From positions 259,076 through 323,075 of the forward strand of contig JAFGFG010000009.1 of NCBI GenBank assembly GCA_016931255.1: a stretch of 64,000 bases of DNA, given 5' to 3'. The translations under genes were made by a program, and so were the position numbers. Below the pieces are notes generated by a model. That model had not been told where the DNA came from and made no database searches. It saw nothing but the letters and a program-made list of their open reading frames with translations. The DNA is from Candidatus Aenigmatarchaeota archaeon (GTDB taxonomy: Archaea; Aenigmatarchaeota; Aenigmatarchaeia; QMZP01; JAFGSV01). Position 1 is the stretch's first letter; the number at the start of each line of letters is the position of its first letter. Positions 18,794-28,499 of this stretch are shown here, in pieces.

Positions 18794-19894
18794 TCACTCG
18801 TAGCGTATGGCTTCTATTGGATGGAGCTTTGCCGCCTGCCTTGCGGGTACATATCCTGACACAGCGCCTATGAAAACTGCAAATAATATTCCCTGCGCTA
18901 TCAGCCTTGGTGTTATCAGCGCCATCGGCTGTAAGAGTATGGAATTGATGAACTCTACAGCGCAATAGCTTATCAGTATTCCTGCTATGGCACCGGATAC
19001 GCTTATGGTTATCGACTCAAAGAGCACGGACATCAGTATATACCTGCTGGTGGCCCCGAGCGCTTTCATTGTACCTATCTGGCGTTTTCTCTCCCTCACG
19101 GAGATTATCATTACGTTCATTATCACAATACCGGACACGAGGGCTGCTATGCTTCCGAGGGCGAATGTCATCATGTTGAGCTGGTCGAGCGTTTCATTCG
19201 CAGTGTTCGCAAGGCTTTTGTCTGTCGCTGCTGAAAGTTCATCGAACTCGTCGTTTATGGCCTGCTCGATTATATCCGCGTCCGCAGCTGATGACGGCTT
19301 TATCATCATTATCGAGATTATGTCTTCTTTGCCTTCCAGTTCCTGAAGGACTTCGATGTCCATGTGTATGCCGTTGTCTATATCGCTGTCCCCGGACTCC
19401 TCAAGTATGCCGACAATCTCGAATTCCCTTTTATTGAATTCTATGGTGTCTCCCGGTGTATAGTCGTTGTTTTCAGCATAGTCGTGGCCTATCACTATCT
19501 CATCCGCACCTGGATTCAGTTCCCTTCCCTGGTCAATATCTATGTTCACTGCAAAGATTTCTTCCCCGTTTGGATTGATGCCTGTTATGCTTTCACCGCT
19601 TATGGTCGCGAAAAGCAGAGGACTGACTAATTCAACTCCTGCCAGGCCTTCGATGTCATCCACGAGCGCATAGTCTATCTCGCTTCTCATGAAAGCGTAC
19701 TGGGCTATGTCGGCTTCTCTTACTGTTACAAGCCCTGAGGTTATCGACAGCTGGTCGTTGACGTAATATGTTATGCCCTCGGAGAAGGATGAAATGCTTG
19801 TCACCAGCATAATTCCTATCATGACACCGAGTGCAGTAAGGAGTGTCCTGACCTTGTGCCTTTCCAATTCCCTGAAAATCATCTCCCACATCAT
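18794..19894 (-). CDS. MacB/FtsX-like ABC transporter permease
   Basis: N-terminal RELERHKVRTLLTALGVMIGIMLV, FtsX-like C-terminus GYVPARQAAKLHPIEAIRYE. Confidence 0.9.
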   Translation of the reverse strand: MMWEMIFRELERHKVRTLLTALGVMIGIMLVTSISSFSEGITYYVNDQLSITSGLVTVREADIAQYAFMRSEIDYALVDDIEGLAGVELVSPLLFATISGESITGINPNGEEIFAVNIDIDQGRELNPGADEIVIGHDYAENNDYTPGDTIEFNKREFEIVGILEESGDSDIDNGIHMDIEVLQELEGKEDIISIMMIKPSSAADADIIEQAINDEFDELSAATDKSLANTANETLDQLNMMTFALGSIAALVSGIVIMNVMIISVRERKRQIGTMKALGATSRYILMSVLFESITISVSGAIAGILISYCAVEFINSILLQPMALITPRLIAQGILFAVFIGAVSGYVPARQAAKLHPIEAIRYE

Positions 19895-19895
19895 G

Positions 19896-21023
19896 TCAAT
19901 TGCCTCTTATTGCCTTTATCGGGTCTGTCCTGACGGCTATGCGTGCGGGGTAAAGGCTTGCGAGCATTGTAAGTATGACACCGTACATCACAGCGCCTAT
20001 TGCCAGTTCCGGTGTTATGAGAGCGAGGCTGGCTCCTCCCAGCAGGACGTTGTTTATCATGTCAACAAAGAAGAATGATACCACCAGTGCCAACAGGCTG
20101 CTGGCAAGAGAAATGACCAAACCCTCTTCAAGAATCTGTATGAGTATTGTTCTCCCGTAAGCTCCTGTGGCCTTCATTATGCCTATCTGCTGCCTTCTTT
20201 CCACTACAGATGTGTACATGGTTATTATTATCCCTATTGCAGCTACCAGCGATGTGATGAAGCCGATGCCGAATGTCATGATGTTCAGCGTTCCTGTCAT
20301 CTCTTCCATCATCGAGAGCGCATCCTCCATCGTCATGGCGTCCAGGTCTTCATGCTCGTCCTCTATCATACTCTTTATGCTGTCGACCATCGATATGTCA
20401 ACCGGCTCCAGCATTATCTGTGTTGCACCCCTGTCTGCTTCGTATATCTCGTTGGCATATTCATAAGGCACCAGTACCACGAGATCATAGCTTCCCGACT
20501 CCCCTTCGAAAATGCCGACTACTTCCACTTCCTTCTTGTTAAGCAGTATGGTATCACCGACTGTTACGTCAAATGAGTTCGCGACGATTTTCCCGAGTAC
20601 AGCTCCTTTCTCGTCGTTGTCAGGCCACATGCCTTCTTCGAATTCCAGACCTTCTACGCCGAACATGTCCATATCGTCAATGTCAATACCATCAACCTCG
20701 AACATTCCTCCGATTTGCCTTGATATGACAGGGACAGCCCTTTTGATTCCGGGTATCTTACTTATCTCGGCTACCTCCTCTGCTGATATATCCTCGATTG
20801 ACTGACTGCCCGGAGGACCTGACATATCGCTCATGTCAAAATGCTTCATGACGAATATGGTGTCAGCTCCTATGGAACCAGTCGTAGAAGTGACGAGTTC
20901 GTTCAGTCCTGTGGATATCGAACCCAGCGATACTATCGCGGTTATGGCTATGAATATACCCATGGCTGTAAGGATAGTTCTGGTCCTGTGGCTTGCAAGT
21001 TCCCTAACGGCTATGTCAAACAT
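19896..21023 (-). CDS. MacB/FtsX-like ABC transporter permease
   Basis: VRELASHRTRTILTAMGIFIAITAIVSLGSIS...LYPARIAVRTDPIKAIRGN. Confidence 0.9.
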   Translation of the reverse strand: MFDIAVRELASHRTRTILTAMGIFIAITAIVSLGSISTGLNELVTSTTGSIGADTIFVMKHFDMSDMSGPPGSQSIEDISAEEVAEISKIPGIKRAVPVISRQIGGMFEVDGIDIDDMDMFGVEGLEFEEGMWPDNDEKGAVLGKIVANSFDVTVGDTILLNKKEVEVVGIFEGESGSYDLVVLVPYEYANEIYEADRGATQIMLEPVDISMVDSIKSMIEDEHEDLDAMTMEDALSMMEEMTGTLNIMTFGIGFITSLVAAIGIIITMYTSVVERRQQIGIMKATGAYGRTILIQILEEGLVISLASSLLALVVSFFFVDMINNVLLGGASLALITPELAIGAVMYGVILTMLASLYPARIAVRTDPIKAIRGN

Positions 21024-21028
21024 AAATA

Positions 21029-21709
21029 TTATCTGACGGGCTTCCCATCGAGCATTTCAATCTGTCTCGGCGCCCTTTTGGACAGCTTCTTGTCGTGCGT
21101 AACTATTATGACAGTCTTTCCTGTGTTCTTGTGAAGTTCCTCTATAAGGTCCATTATCTCTATTCCTGTTTTCGAATCCAGGTTTCCCGTGGGCTCGTCC
21201 GCCATTATTATGTCAGGGTCGTTGACAAGAGACCTCGCGATTGCCACCCGCTGCTGTTCGCCTCCGGACATCTCGCTGGGCTTATGGTGCATTCTTTCGC
21301 TGAGACCCACCTTGTTAAGAAGTTCGATAGCTCTTTTCTGGGCTTCCCCTTTTCCTATGCCGTTGAATCGCATGGGCAGGGAGACATTTTCTATGGCAGT
21401 CAGTCCGGGGATAAGATTATATGTCTGGAACACGAAGCCTATTCGTTCCCTTCTCACATGCGCAAGTTCATCGTCCTCCATTTCCGAGACGTCTTCACCC
21501 TCGAGTATGAGCTTTCCGCTTGTCGGCGTGTCAAGGCATCCCATTATGTGCATCAGTGTTGATTTGCCGGAGCCTGACGGGCCTATAATGGCCGCATATT
21601 CACCTTTCGCTATAGTCAGGTTGACATTTCTGAGAGCGTGTGTCTCGACACCCTTCATGCAGTACACCTTGGAGACATCCCTGAGATCGAATATGTTCTC
21701 TTTTTTCAT
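21029..21709 (-). CDS. ABC transporter ATP-binding protein (LolD/MacB type)
   Basis: GPSGSGKST, MSGGEQQRVAIARSL, IIMADEPTGNLDSKTG. Confidence 0.95.
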   Translation of the reverse strand: MKKENIFDLRDVSKVYCMKGVETHALRNVNLTIAKGEYAAIIGPSGSGKSTLMHIMGCLDTPTSGKLILEGEDVSEMEDDELAHVRRERIGFVFQTYNLIPGLTAIENVSLPMRFNGIGKGEAQKRAIELLNKVGLSERMHHKPSEMSGGEQQRVAIARSLVNDPDIIMADEPTGNLDSKTGIEIMDLIEELHKNTGKTVIIVTHDKKLSKRAPRQIEMLDGKPVR

Positions 21710-21738
21710 AATATACCTTCCCTGAGGAGAGAAGCTGA

Positions 21739-22905
21739 TTACTTCTTTCTCTTCAGCTTCTTCCTCAGTCTCCAGATGTAGAATCCTTCTACTACAACCA
21801 GTAGCAGGAGTACCCCTACATAACCGGAGTAGTCGGTACCGCTTCCATCGCTGGATGTTGCTGATTCCTTCACGGTGACAGTTGTCTCTTTCTCAAAAAC
21901 CTCGTTGCTTTCATCAAGATATGAGATTTTTACTGTGGCTTCGCCGTATCTGAATCCTGCGAATCTGAGGGTTTTTTGCCTGGTTGGTTTCAGTTCGCTT
22001 GCAACTGAGGAATCCTTGACTTCACCGTCCTGTATGAATTCTATCTTCAGTGCCTTCGCGCTTCCGGTTCCTATGTTTTCTATGTCAACTTTGAAGTCCC
22101 CGTTCTCGACCTTGGCACTCAGTATCTCTAACACGGGTATTCCCTTTACAGGTATTCCTATGTCTCTGGTTACCGTGCTCTCAGTGCCGCTCTCGTCGTT
22201 GTATACAATTGTAAGAGTTGATGTGTAACTCTTGTATTCAGCACTGTTGTCGATGTCGAGTCTGAACGTCGCGACGCCCTCTTCCCCTGATTTCAGTGTC
22301 TCCATGTAGAAGCTTCCGCCTGAAAGTATGGGGACGATAAGGTTCTCATCAGTTTCCGGATCTGCGTCTGCCTCAAGATTAAACTCAAGCTGTGATGCAT
22401 CACCGGAACCTACGTTCTTCAGAGTAATCTCCACTTCAACTTCATGACCGGGTTCTATTATAGCAGGGGCTGTCTTTATTTCCTCTATCACGATTTTCGG
22501 GGTTCCCTGAACTGTAACTGATACGCTTTTTGTGGTTGATCCTGTGCTTCCAGGACGTGTTATCCTGAAGTCCAGGTCATAATCCGCTGACACAGCCGTG
22601 TCAGAAACCCTGAGCCTGTATGACTGCGTCCTTGTGCTTAACGGGCCGAGGTTCGTGAATGTTGTTGCAACCTTTTCACCGGAAAGCAGTGTGAAAGGAC
22701 TGTCAGGCAGTATCTCAAGTGTAAAAGTATCTGATGTTGTCCCGCTGTTGTATACAGACACCTCAATATCCACTATTTTACCGGGTTCTACAGGATAAGG
22801 CGTCTGGGTGCTCAGGGAAAGTGTTATACCCAATGCTGACGCATAAGACATCTGCAGGGCTGAGAATACGACAATTGCCGCTATGATTGCCATTAATTTG
22901 TTCAT
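21739..22905 (-). CDS. COG1361/CARDB-like secreted membrane-anchored protein
   Basis: Signal peptide; Ig-like repeats with EPGxxVxVxVxVxNxG; C-terminal TM plus RRLRKKLKRKK. Confidence 0.8.
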   Translation of the reverse strand: MNKLMAIIAAIVVFSALQMSYASALGITLSLSTQTPYPVEPGKIVDIEVSVYNSGTTSDTFTLEILPDSPFTLLSGEKVATTFTNLGPLSTRTQSYRLRVSDTAVSADYDLDFRITRPGSTGSTTKSVSVTVQGTPKIVIEEIKTAPAIIEPGHEVEVEITLKNVGSGDASQLEFNLEADADPETDENLIVPILSGGSFYMETLKSGEEGVATFRLDIDNSAEYKSYTSTLTIVYNDESGTESTVTRDIGIPVKGIPVLEILSAKVENGDFKVDIENIGTGSAKALKIEFIQDGEVKDSSVASELKPTRQKTLRFAGFRYGEATVKISYLDESNEVFEKETTVTVKESATSSDGSGTDYSGYVGVLLLLVVVEGFYIWRLRKKLKRKK

Positions 22906-22932
22906 TTTACTACCTCCATATTCAAAATATCA

Positions 22933-23421
22933 TTACTTCTTTTTATTGTTCACTGAATGTATCTCCTTCATCATCTCTGCGAACTTGCCCATCATGGCTT
23001 CCATCTTTTTAACCATAATATAATGGTTCTCCAGTATCCTGCGTTCATCAGCAGGTCCGTTCTCCTTTTTGTACCTTTCAATCAGGAGGGGAAGCTTGTC
23101 CTTCATTACGAGCACGTTTCCCATCACAGACTTCATGCTCTGGTGTATTATCTGCGTCATGTCCTTCTCCATAAAGAAGTAGACTTTCCTTGACCCGGGC
23201 TTCTTTATTCTCTTTATCATAGGAGAGCCTGACATTATCTTCATGGATGTGCTCACCGCGGACAGGCTGTATCCTGTCCTTTCCGAAAGCTCCTCCAGTG
23301 AAATCTCCACAGGTTCTATAAAGAGTATCCCGATGATATGTGAAGTCAGGTCGTCCAGACCCTTGGACTTGTTTAGCTTCTTTACAAGCTCTATGAATTC
23401 TTTTTTCGCGTTTTCGGGCAT
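22933..23421 (-). CDS. GbsR/MarR-like winged-helix regulator
   Basis: ISLEELSERTGYSLSAVSTSMKIMSGSPMIKRIKKPGSRKVYF. Confidence 0.75.
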   Translation of the reverse strand: MPENAKKEFIELVKKLNKSKGLDDLTSHIIGILFIEPVEISLEELSERTGYSLSAVSTSMKIMSGSPMIKRIKKPGSRKVYFFMEKDMTQIIHQSMKSVMGNVLVMKDKLPLLIERYKKENGPADERRILENHYIMVKKMEAMMGKFAEMMKEIHSVNNKKK

Positions 23422-23586
23422 CTAATCACCAACTTTCATTAATTTCAGAAAATTTATTATAATGTGAATTTTATGAAAGCTAATATATAAACGTTGCTGC
23501 TGACGAAGGCGAAAAGCGTTTAAAAGTATCCCGCTATATTTATAAGTCATAATGGTTATTAACAGTAGAATTGGTAAAGTGATACA

Positions 23587-24153
23587 ATGTCAAAAGACAA
23601 ATCCAAAGACGGGGAATCAGGGGAAAAGATTAGCCAGTCCAATGAGCAGCCCAAAGGCCATCCCAAGGAATCCCCTGTCAAGAGGACAAGGATAGTTCGT
23701 CTCGGCGGAAAGGATCTTGACGGAGACATGAAGGTCAGCAGGGCCATGTCAGAAGTCCGCGGGGTCAGTTACACCCTTGCTAATGCTGTTTCAAAGGTCT
23801 CCGGTCTCGGCGACAAGAATGTCATAGACCTCACAGAGGCTGAGATAAAGAAGATAGAGGACATAATGTCAAACCCCGGAAACTACGGCATACCGGAATG
23901 GATATTCAACAGAAGGTCAGACCCTGAGACAGGCGAGAGCAGGCACAACATCTCAGCGCAGCTTGAGCTCAGGCACAAGATGGACATAAACGAGCTCAAG
24001 AAGAGGAAGAACTACAAAGGTGTCAGGCACATACAGAAACTTCCCGTGAGGGGACAAAGGACAAGGAGCTCGTTCAGGAAGTCCGGCAAGGCAGTTGGTG
24101 TCAGCAGGACCAAAAACAAGGCTCCGGCAGGAAAGTCCTCGGGTAAGAAGTGA
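23587..24153 (+). CDS. rps13: 30S ribosomal protein uS13 (with N-terminal extension)
   Basis: GVSYTLANAVSKVSGL...HIQKLPVRGQRTRSSFRKSG. Confidence 0.93.
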   Translation: MSKDKSKDGESGEKISQSNEQPKGHPKESPVKRTRIVRLGGKDLDGDMKVSRAMSEVRGVSYTLANAVSKVSGLGDKNVIDLTEAEIKKIEDIMSNPGNYGIPEWIFNRRSDPETGESRHNISAQLELRHKMDINELKKRKNYKGVRHIQKLPVRGQRTRSSFRKSGKAVGVSRTKNKAPAGKSSGKK

Positions 24154-24158
24154 TTATT

Positions 24159-24641
24159 ATGAGAAGATTAAGCAAGAGATTCAAAAAGCCAAGGATGTCA
24201 TGGAACTCTGATGAGATAAAGGAACGAAGGAATACCATGAACAGCTATGGTCTGAGGAGAAGGAAGGAACTGCTCATAGCACAGGAGATTCTGAGGAACT
24301 ACAGGAGAAGGGCAAGGAATCTCATAGCTGAAAAGGATGAAAGCAAGGTCAGGGCTCTTATTGACAAGCTCGTCAAGCTAGGCCTTCTGAAAGAGGGAAG
24401 CGGACTTGATGATGTTCTTGCACTTTCAATAGAGAATGTTCTTGACAGGAGGCTTCAGACAGTCGTCTGGAAGAAGGGTTACACAAAGACAGCTCTCCAC
24501 TCAAGGCAGTTCATAACCCACGGTCATGTTTCAATTGACGGGAAGAGGGCTAAATCCCCTGCTTACATAGTTCCTGTTGATGAAGAGAACAAGATTTCAG
24601 TCAACGAGATAATTCTGAAGAAGGGTGAGATGAATGGCTAA
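24159..24641 (+). CDS. rps4: 30S ribosomal protein uS4
   Basis: [26 protein letters not shown]...[17 protein letters not shown]. Confidence 0.93.
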   Translation: MRRLSKRFKKPRMSWNSDEIKERRNTMNSYGLRRRKELLIAQEILRNYRRRARNLIAEKDESKVRALIDKLVKLGLLKEGSGLDDVLALSIENVLDRRLQTVVWKKGYTKTALHSRQFITHGHVSIDGKRAKSPAYIVPVDEENKISVNEIILKKGEMNG

Positions 24642-25026
24642 GGAAGACAGGTGGGGCATTGCCCACATATACTCCAGCGAGAACAACACCATAATTCATA
24701 TTACTGACATGAGCGGCTCAGAGACCATTTCAAGGGTTTCAGGCGGCATGGCAACAGACAGGGACAAGGACAAGGGAAAGGCTTTCCCCGCCATGATAGC
24801 TGCAAGAAGAGCTGCTGATGAGGCCCGTGAAAAGGGCATAACAGGAATACACCTGAGGATAAGGGCACCAGGCGGCCACAAGAAGAAGATACCGGGCGAG
24901 GGTGCCCAGCCGGCAATAAGAGGACTTGTCAGGGCAGGACTCAGGATAGGTAAGATACAGGACGCGACCCCGATACCGCACGATACAACAAGAAAGGCCG
25001 GCGGCAGGCGCGGACGCAGGATGTGA
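24634..25026 (+). CDS. rps11: 30S ribosomal protein uS11
   Basis: [32 protein letters not shown]...[16 protein letters not shown]-like end. Confidence 0.94.
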   Translation: MAKEDRWGIAHIYSSENNTIIHITDMSGSETISRVSGGMATDRDKDKGKAFPAMIAARRAADEAREKGITGIHLRIRAPGGHKKKIPGEGAQPAIRGLVRAGLRIGKIQDATPIPHDTTRKAGGRRGRRM

Positions 25027-25094
25027 GGAACCCTTTTGAAAAAAGCGTTCACGGAAAACTCACGGAAAACTCATGAAATTGATGGTGATATAAT

Positions 25095-26075
25095 ATGGCA
25101 AAGGGACACAAACCGGTTGCAGGAAGCAGGGCATTCTGGCCTCGTAAGAGAGCCAAGAAGATATATCCGGTCATCGGCGCAGTGGCTGAGGTCAAGGACA
25201 AGGTCATACCTCTCGCATTCGCAGGCTACAAGGCAGGCATGACGCAGGTCAGCTTCACTGACAACAGGAAGGGATCCGTAACCAATGGCCAGGAGATAGT
25301 CGAGGCTGCAACAATCATAGAATGTCCTCCTCTGGTTGTCGTCGGAATCAAGATGTACATGGAAGACAACAGGAAGCTCGTCAGCGAAGGAACCGTATGG
25401 TCAGAGAACCTTGCCAAGGACCTTGAAAGGAAGCTTGATGTTCCAAAGAAGCCTCACATGAAGAAGGAAATGGTCGGAAAGAAGCTTGACCAGCTCAAGG
25501 AAGTGAGGATTATTGTTAGCACAAAGCCAAGGGAGACAGGCTTTGTCAAGAAGAAGCCTGAGGTATTCGAGATACCGGTATCAGGCGATGTCGAGAAGCA
25601 GTGGGCCTATGCGCTCGAGAAGCTCGGCAAGGAAATACGATTCTCAGATGTTTTCTCAGCAGGAGAGCTTGTTGACACGAAATCCGTTACAAAAGGCAGG
25701 GGATTCTCAGGCGTTGTCAAGAGGTTCGGCGTCAAGATACGAGGAAGGAAGTCGGGCGGAAAGAGAAGGCACATAGGTAACATAGGCTCTGTCGGCCACG
25801 GAAGGGTCCTTCCGGGTGCTGTCGCAATGGCAGGCCAGCTTGGATACCAGACAAGGACCGAGTACAACAAGAAAGTTCTGAAGATAGCTGAGGACGGCTT
25901 CAGGCCGAAGGGTGGTCTGCTCAATTACGGAAACGTGAAGAAGGACTATGCCATCATAGAAGGCTCAGTCCCCGGTCCAAAGAAAAGGCTCATAATGATG
26001 AGGCGCGGAGTCAGGTGGGACGGAACCATACATCCTGTTGAGCTGAGCCACGTTTCTCTAGAAAGCCAGCAGTGA
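25095..26075 (+). CDS. rpl3: 50S ribosomal protein uL3
   Basis: FAGYKAGMTQV...GRGFSGVVKRFGVKIRGRKSGGKRRHIGNIG. Confidence 0.95.
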   Translation: MAKGHKPVAGSRAFWPRKRAKKIYPVIGAVAEVKDKVIPLAFAGYKAGMTQVSFTDNRKGSVTNGQEIVEAATIIECPPLVVVGIKMYMEDNRKLVSEGTVWSENLAKDLERKLDVPKKPHMKKEMVGKKLDQLKEVRIIVSTKPRETGFVKKKPEVFEIPVSGDVEKQWAYALEKLGKEIRFSDVFSAGELVDTKSVTKGRGFSGVVKRFGVKIRGRKSGGKRRHIGNIGSVGHGRVLPGAVAMAGQLGYQTRTEYNKKVLKIAEDGFRPKGGLLNYGNVKKDYAIIEGSVPGPKKRLIMMRRGVRWDGTIHPVELSHVSLESQQ

Positions 26076-26129
26076 ATCATTCTGCTGTATAGAAAACAAT
26101 TTATTTCATGATGTCTTTCTTATAGACTA

Positions 26130-27062
26130 ATGAGACATTTACTGAAGGATTCTGACCTGACTGCGGCTGAGACAAGAGAAATACTCAGTCTCGCGCTGGA
26201 CATAAAGAAGAGCCCTGAGAAATACAGGGAAGCGCTCAAGGACAAAACGCTCATCATGTACTTCGAGAAGAGTTCCACCAGGACAAGGCTGAGCTTTGAG
26301 GCAGGCATGACGCAGCTTGGCGGCCATGCAATTTTTCTTGACAAGAAGACCACGCAGGTCTCCATTTCAGAGCTCCGGGACGAGATACGAGCCATAGAGA
26401 GGTTCGCAGACATCATAATGGCACGGCTGATGAAGCACGATACCCTCAAAGAGATGGCCGAGATGATAAATACTCCACTGATAAACGGATGCTGCGAGCG
26501 CTACCATCCGTGCCAGGCAATAGGCGATGTTCTTACGATGATTGAACACGGCGGCGACCTGAAGGGAAAGAAAATCGTGTGGCTGGGAATAGCGAACAAC
26601 GTCAGCAACAGCCTCGTTCAGGTATGCACAAAGCTTGGCGCGAAGGTCACTCTCTGCATACCGGAAAAAGACCCTGACGCAGTTGACAGCGCAATGGAGG
26701 AAGAGGCAAAGAAGACAGGGCTCTACGAGGAGACTACTGACTTGGGCTGTCTTAAGGACGCAGACTTCGTGCATACGGACACGTGGATAAACATGGAATT
26801 CATAAACGACCCCAGGTTCGCCGGCGAGAAGGAGAGGCGCATAAAGGCGTTCATGCCGTACCAGCTTAACAAGGCGCTCCTCGACAGGTACGGAAGCAAA
26901 GCGAAGATAATGCACTGCATGCCATGCCATGTGGGCTACGAGATAAACCGTGATGCCATAGACCACAGGGATTCGCTCATCTTCGGACAGGCAGAGAACA
27001 GGATGCATGCACAGAAGGCTATCATGGTTTGGCTGCTAAGAAACAAGAACCAGGAACAATAG
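26130..27062 (+). CDS. argF: Ornithine carbamoyltransferase family protein
   Basis: STRTR carbamoyl-phosphate site, HPCQA, HCMPCHVGYEI; family clear, substrate not proven. Confidence 0.85.
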   Translation: MRHLLKDSDLTAAETREILSLALDIKKSPEKYREALKDKTLIMYFEKSSTRTRLSFEAGMTQLGGHAIFLDKKTTQVSISELRDEIRAIERFADIIMARLMKHDTLKEMAEMINTPLINGCCERYHPCQAIGDVLTMIEHGGDLKGKKIVWLGIANNVSNSLVQVCTKLGAKVTLCIPEKDPDAVDSAMEEEAKKTGLYEETTDLGCLKDADFVHTDTWINMEFINDPRFAGEKERRIKAFMPYQLNKALLDRYGSKAKIMHCMPCHVGYEINRDAIDHRDSLIFGQAENRMHAQKAIMVWLLRNKNQEQ

Positions 27063-27068
27063 CTGATT

Positions 27069-27578
27069 CTACTCGTGCTCATATGAGAACAGGTCTACGA
27101 TGAATATCGCTAACGGGAAGAACAATATCAAAAGGAATATCAAAAGCCCTATCACGAGCGGGTTCGTAAGGCTTATCTCTATGTTAGTATATGCACTTAT
27201 TCCCAATCCAATGACGAGCGCTATTATCATGATAAGTGTGAAGACCAGTATGTATATATTCTTGAATAGTACCCAGAAGATTGAGAGGAAAACATGTATT
27301 TTTGTAAAGAACACGATGAATGTCGCCATTGCCAGCCAGCCGACCTTTATGGCGATGAGTGCTATTACGAGCAGTATGATTATCACTCCGGTTGTTGCAG
27401 CTGATACTGTGAATACGGATTCGCTTGTTACACCAGCGTTTTTTGCGCCTTCACCAATCAGATAGAATATCGAGCCGAGAAGCGAGAGCAAAATCATTAT
27501 CACAAGCGCCACGACGACATAACCCCACTTGCTTCCGTGGAATGTCTCGTCTCTTGTCTTCCAGGTTGCGCCCGTCAT
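27069..27578 (-). CDS. Hypothetical multi-TM protein
   Basis: Hydrophobic segments; no family recognised. Confidence 0.55.
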   Translation of the reverse strand: MTGATWKTRDETFHGSKWGYVVVALVIMILLSLLGSIFYLIGEGAKNAGVTSESVFTVSAATTGVIIILLVIALIAIKVGWLAMATFIVFFTKIHVFLSIFWVLFKNIYILVFTLIMIIALVIGLGISAYTNIEISLTNPLVIGLLIFLLILFFPLAIFIVDLFSYEHE

Positions 27579-27668
27579 AGTAGATAATTTGTTGGTTAAG
27601 AATAAAAAGCTCCGGAAAGCAGGAAAACGAAAAAGCTTTTAAATATTCAAGCCAGCATATAATTTCAA

Positions 27669-28475
27669 GTGATTGGGATGAAGGCACCATTATACGACAT
27701 CAAAGGACTTTCAAAGGGTGACACCACTCTAGGCAAAGCTTTCTCCAAAGCTGTGAGAAAAGACCTCATAAAGAGGGCAGTTCTTGCCGAGCAGTCAAGG
27801 GAGAGGCAGCCATACGGTTCTGACCCGCTTGCAGGCCAGAGGACATCAGCTAAGTATATCGGAAGGCGAGGCATCAGGGGCAGCATGATGAACAAGGAGA
27901 TGTCAAGGATGAAGAGGATAACAGGCAGCGGATATCTCCGATGGAAGGCAAGGGCGATACCCGGTGTCGTCAAGGGAAGGAAAGCACATCCCCCGAAGGC
28001 TGAGAAGAACTGGGTGATGAAGATAAACAAGAAGGAAAGGATTCTTGCGCTGCTTTCAGCTGTTTCTTCGACAGCCGACAGGAAGCTCGTGGAAGGAAGG
28101 GGCCATAAGATTGAGGGCGTGAAGCACATACCTCTTGTGGTTGAGGACAAGCTTCAGGAAGTCAAAAAGAACAAGGATGTTTACGAACTGCTTAAGGCAC
28201 TTGGACTTGAGGATGAGCTTAACAGGTGCTCTGTCAGCAAAATCAGGGCGGGAATAGGAAAGCTCAGGGGAAGAAGGAAGATAATGAGGAAGGGTCCGTT
28301 AATAGTTGTTTCTGAAGACAAGGGCATTTCGAAAGCCGCAGGCAACATACCGGGAGTCGATGTGGCAATCACATCCGCGCTCACTGTCAGCATGCTCGCA
28401 CCCGGAACTGACCCCGGAAGGCTCACAATCTGGACGAAATCAGCTGCAGAGGCAGTTGACAAGCTCGCCGCTTAA
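27669..28475 (+). CDS. rpl4: 50S ribosomal protein uL4
   Basis: RQPYGSDPLAGQRTSAKYIGRRG...PLIVVSEDKGISKAAGNIPGVDV. Confidence 0.94.
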   Translation: MIGMKAPLYDIKGLSKGDTTLGKAFSKAVRKDLIKRAVLAEQSRERQPYGSDPLAGQRTSAKYIGRRGIRGSMMNKEMSRMKRITGSGYLRWKARAIPGVVKGRKAHPPKAEKNWVMKINKKERILALLSAVSSTADRKLVEGRGHKIEGVKHIPLVVEDKLQEVKKNKDVYELLKALGLEDELNRCSVSKIRAGIGKLRGRRKIMRKGPLIVVSEDKGISKAAGNIPGVDVAITSALTVSMLAPGTDPGRLTIWTKSAAEAVDKLAA

Positions 28476-28499
28476 ATTTCTTTCTGATAAAATCATCTT

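Noticed and set aside
25036-25094. Short tandem repeat (cacggaaaactcacggaaaactcat) before uL3 considered as a regulatory array
   Set aside because: Only two copies, short, and nothing else supports a function
26367-27008. 213-aa minus-strand ORF opposite the carbamoyltransferase
   Set aside because: Antisense to a gene with clear catalytic motifs
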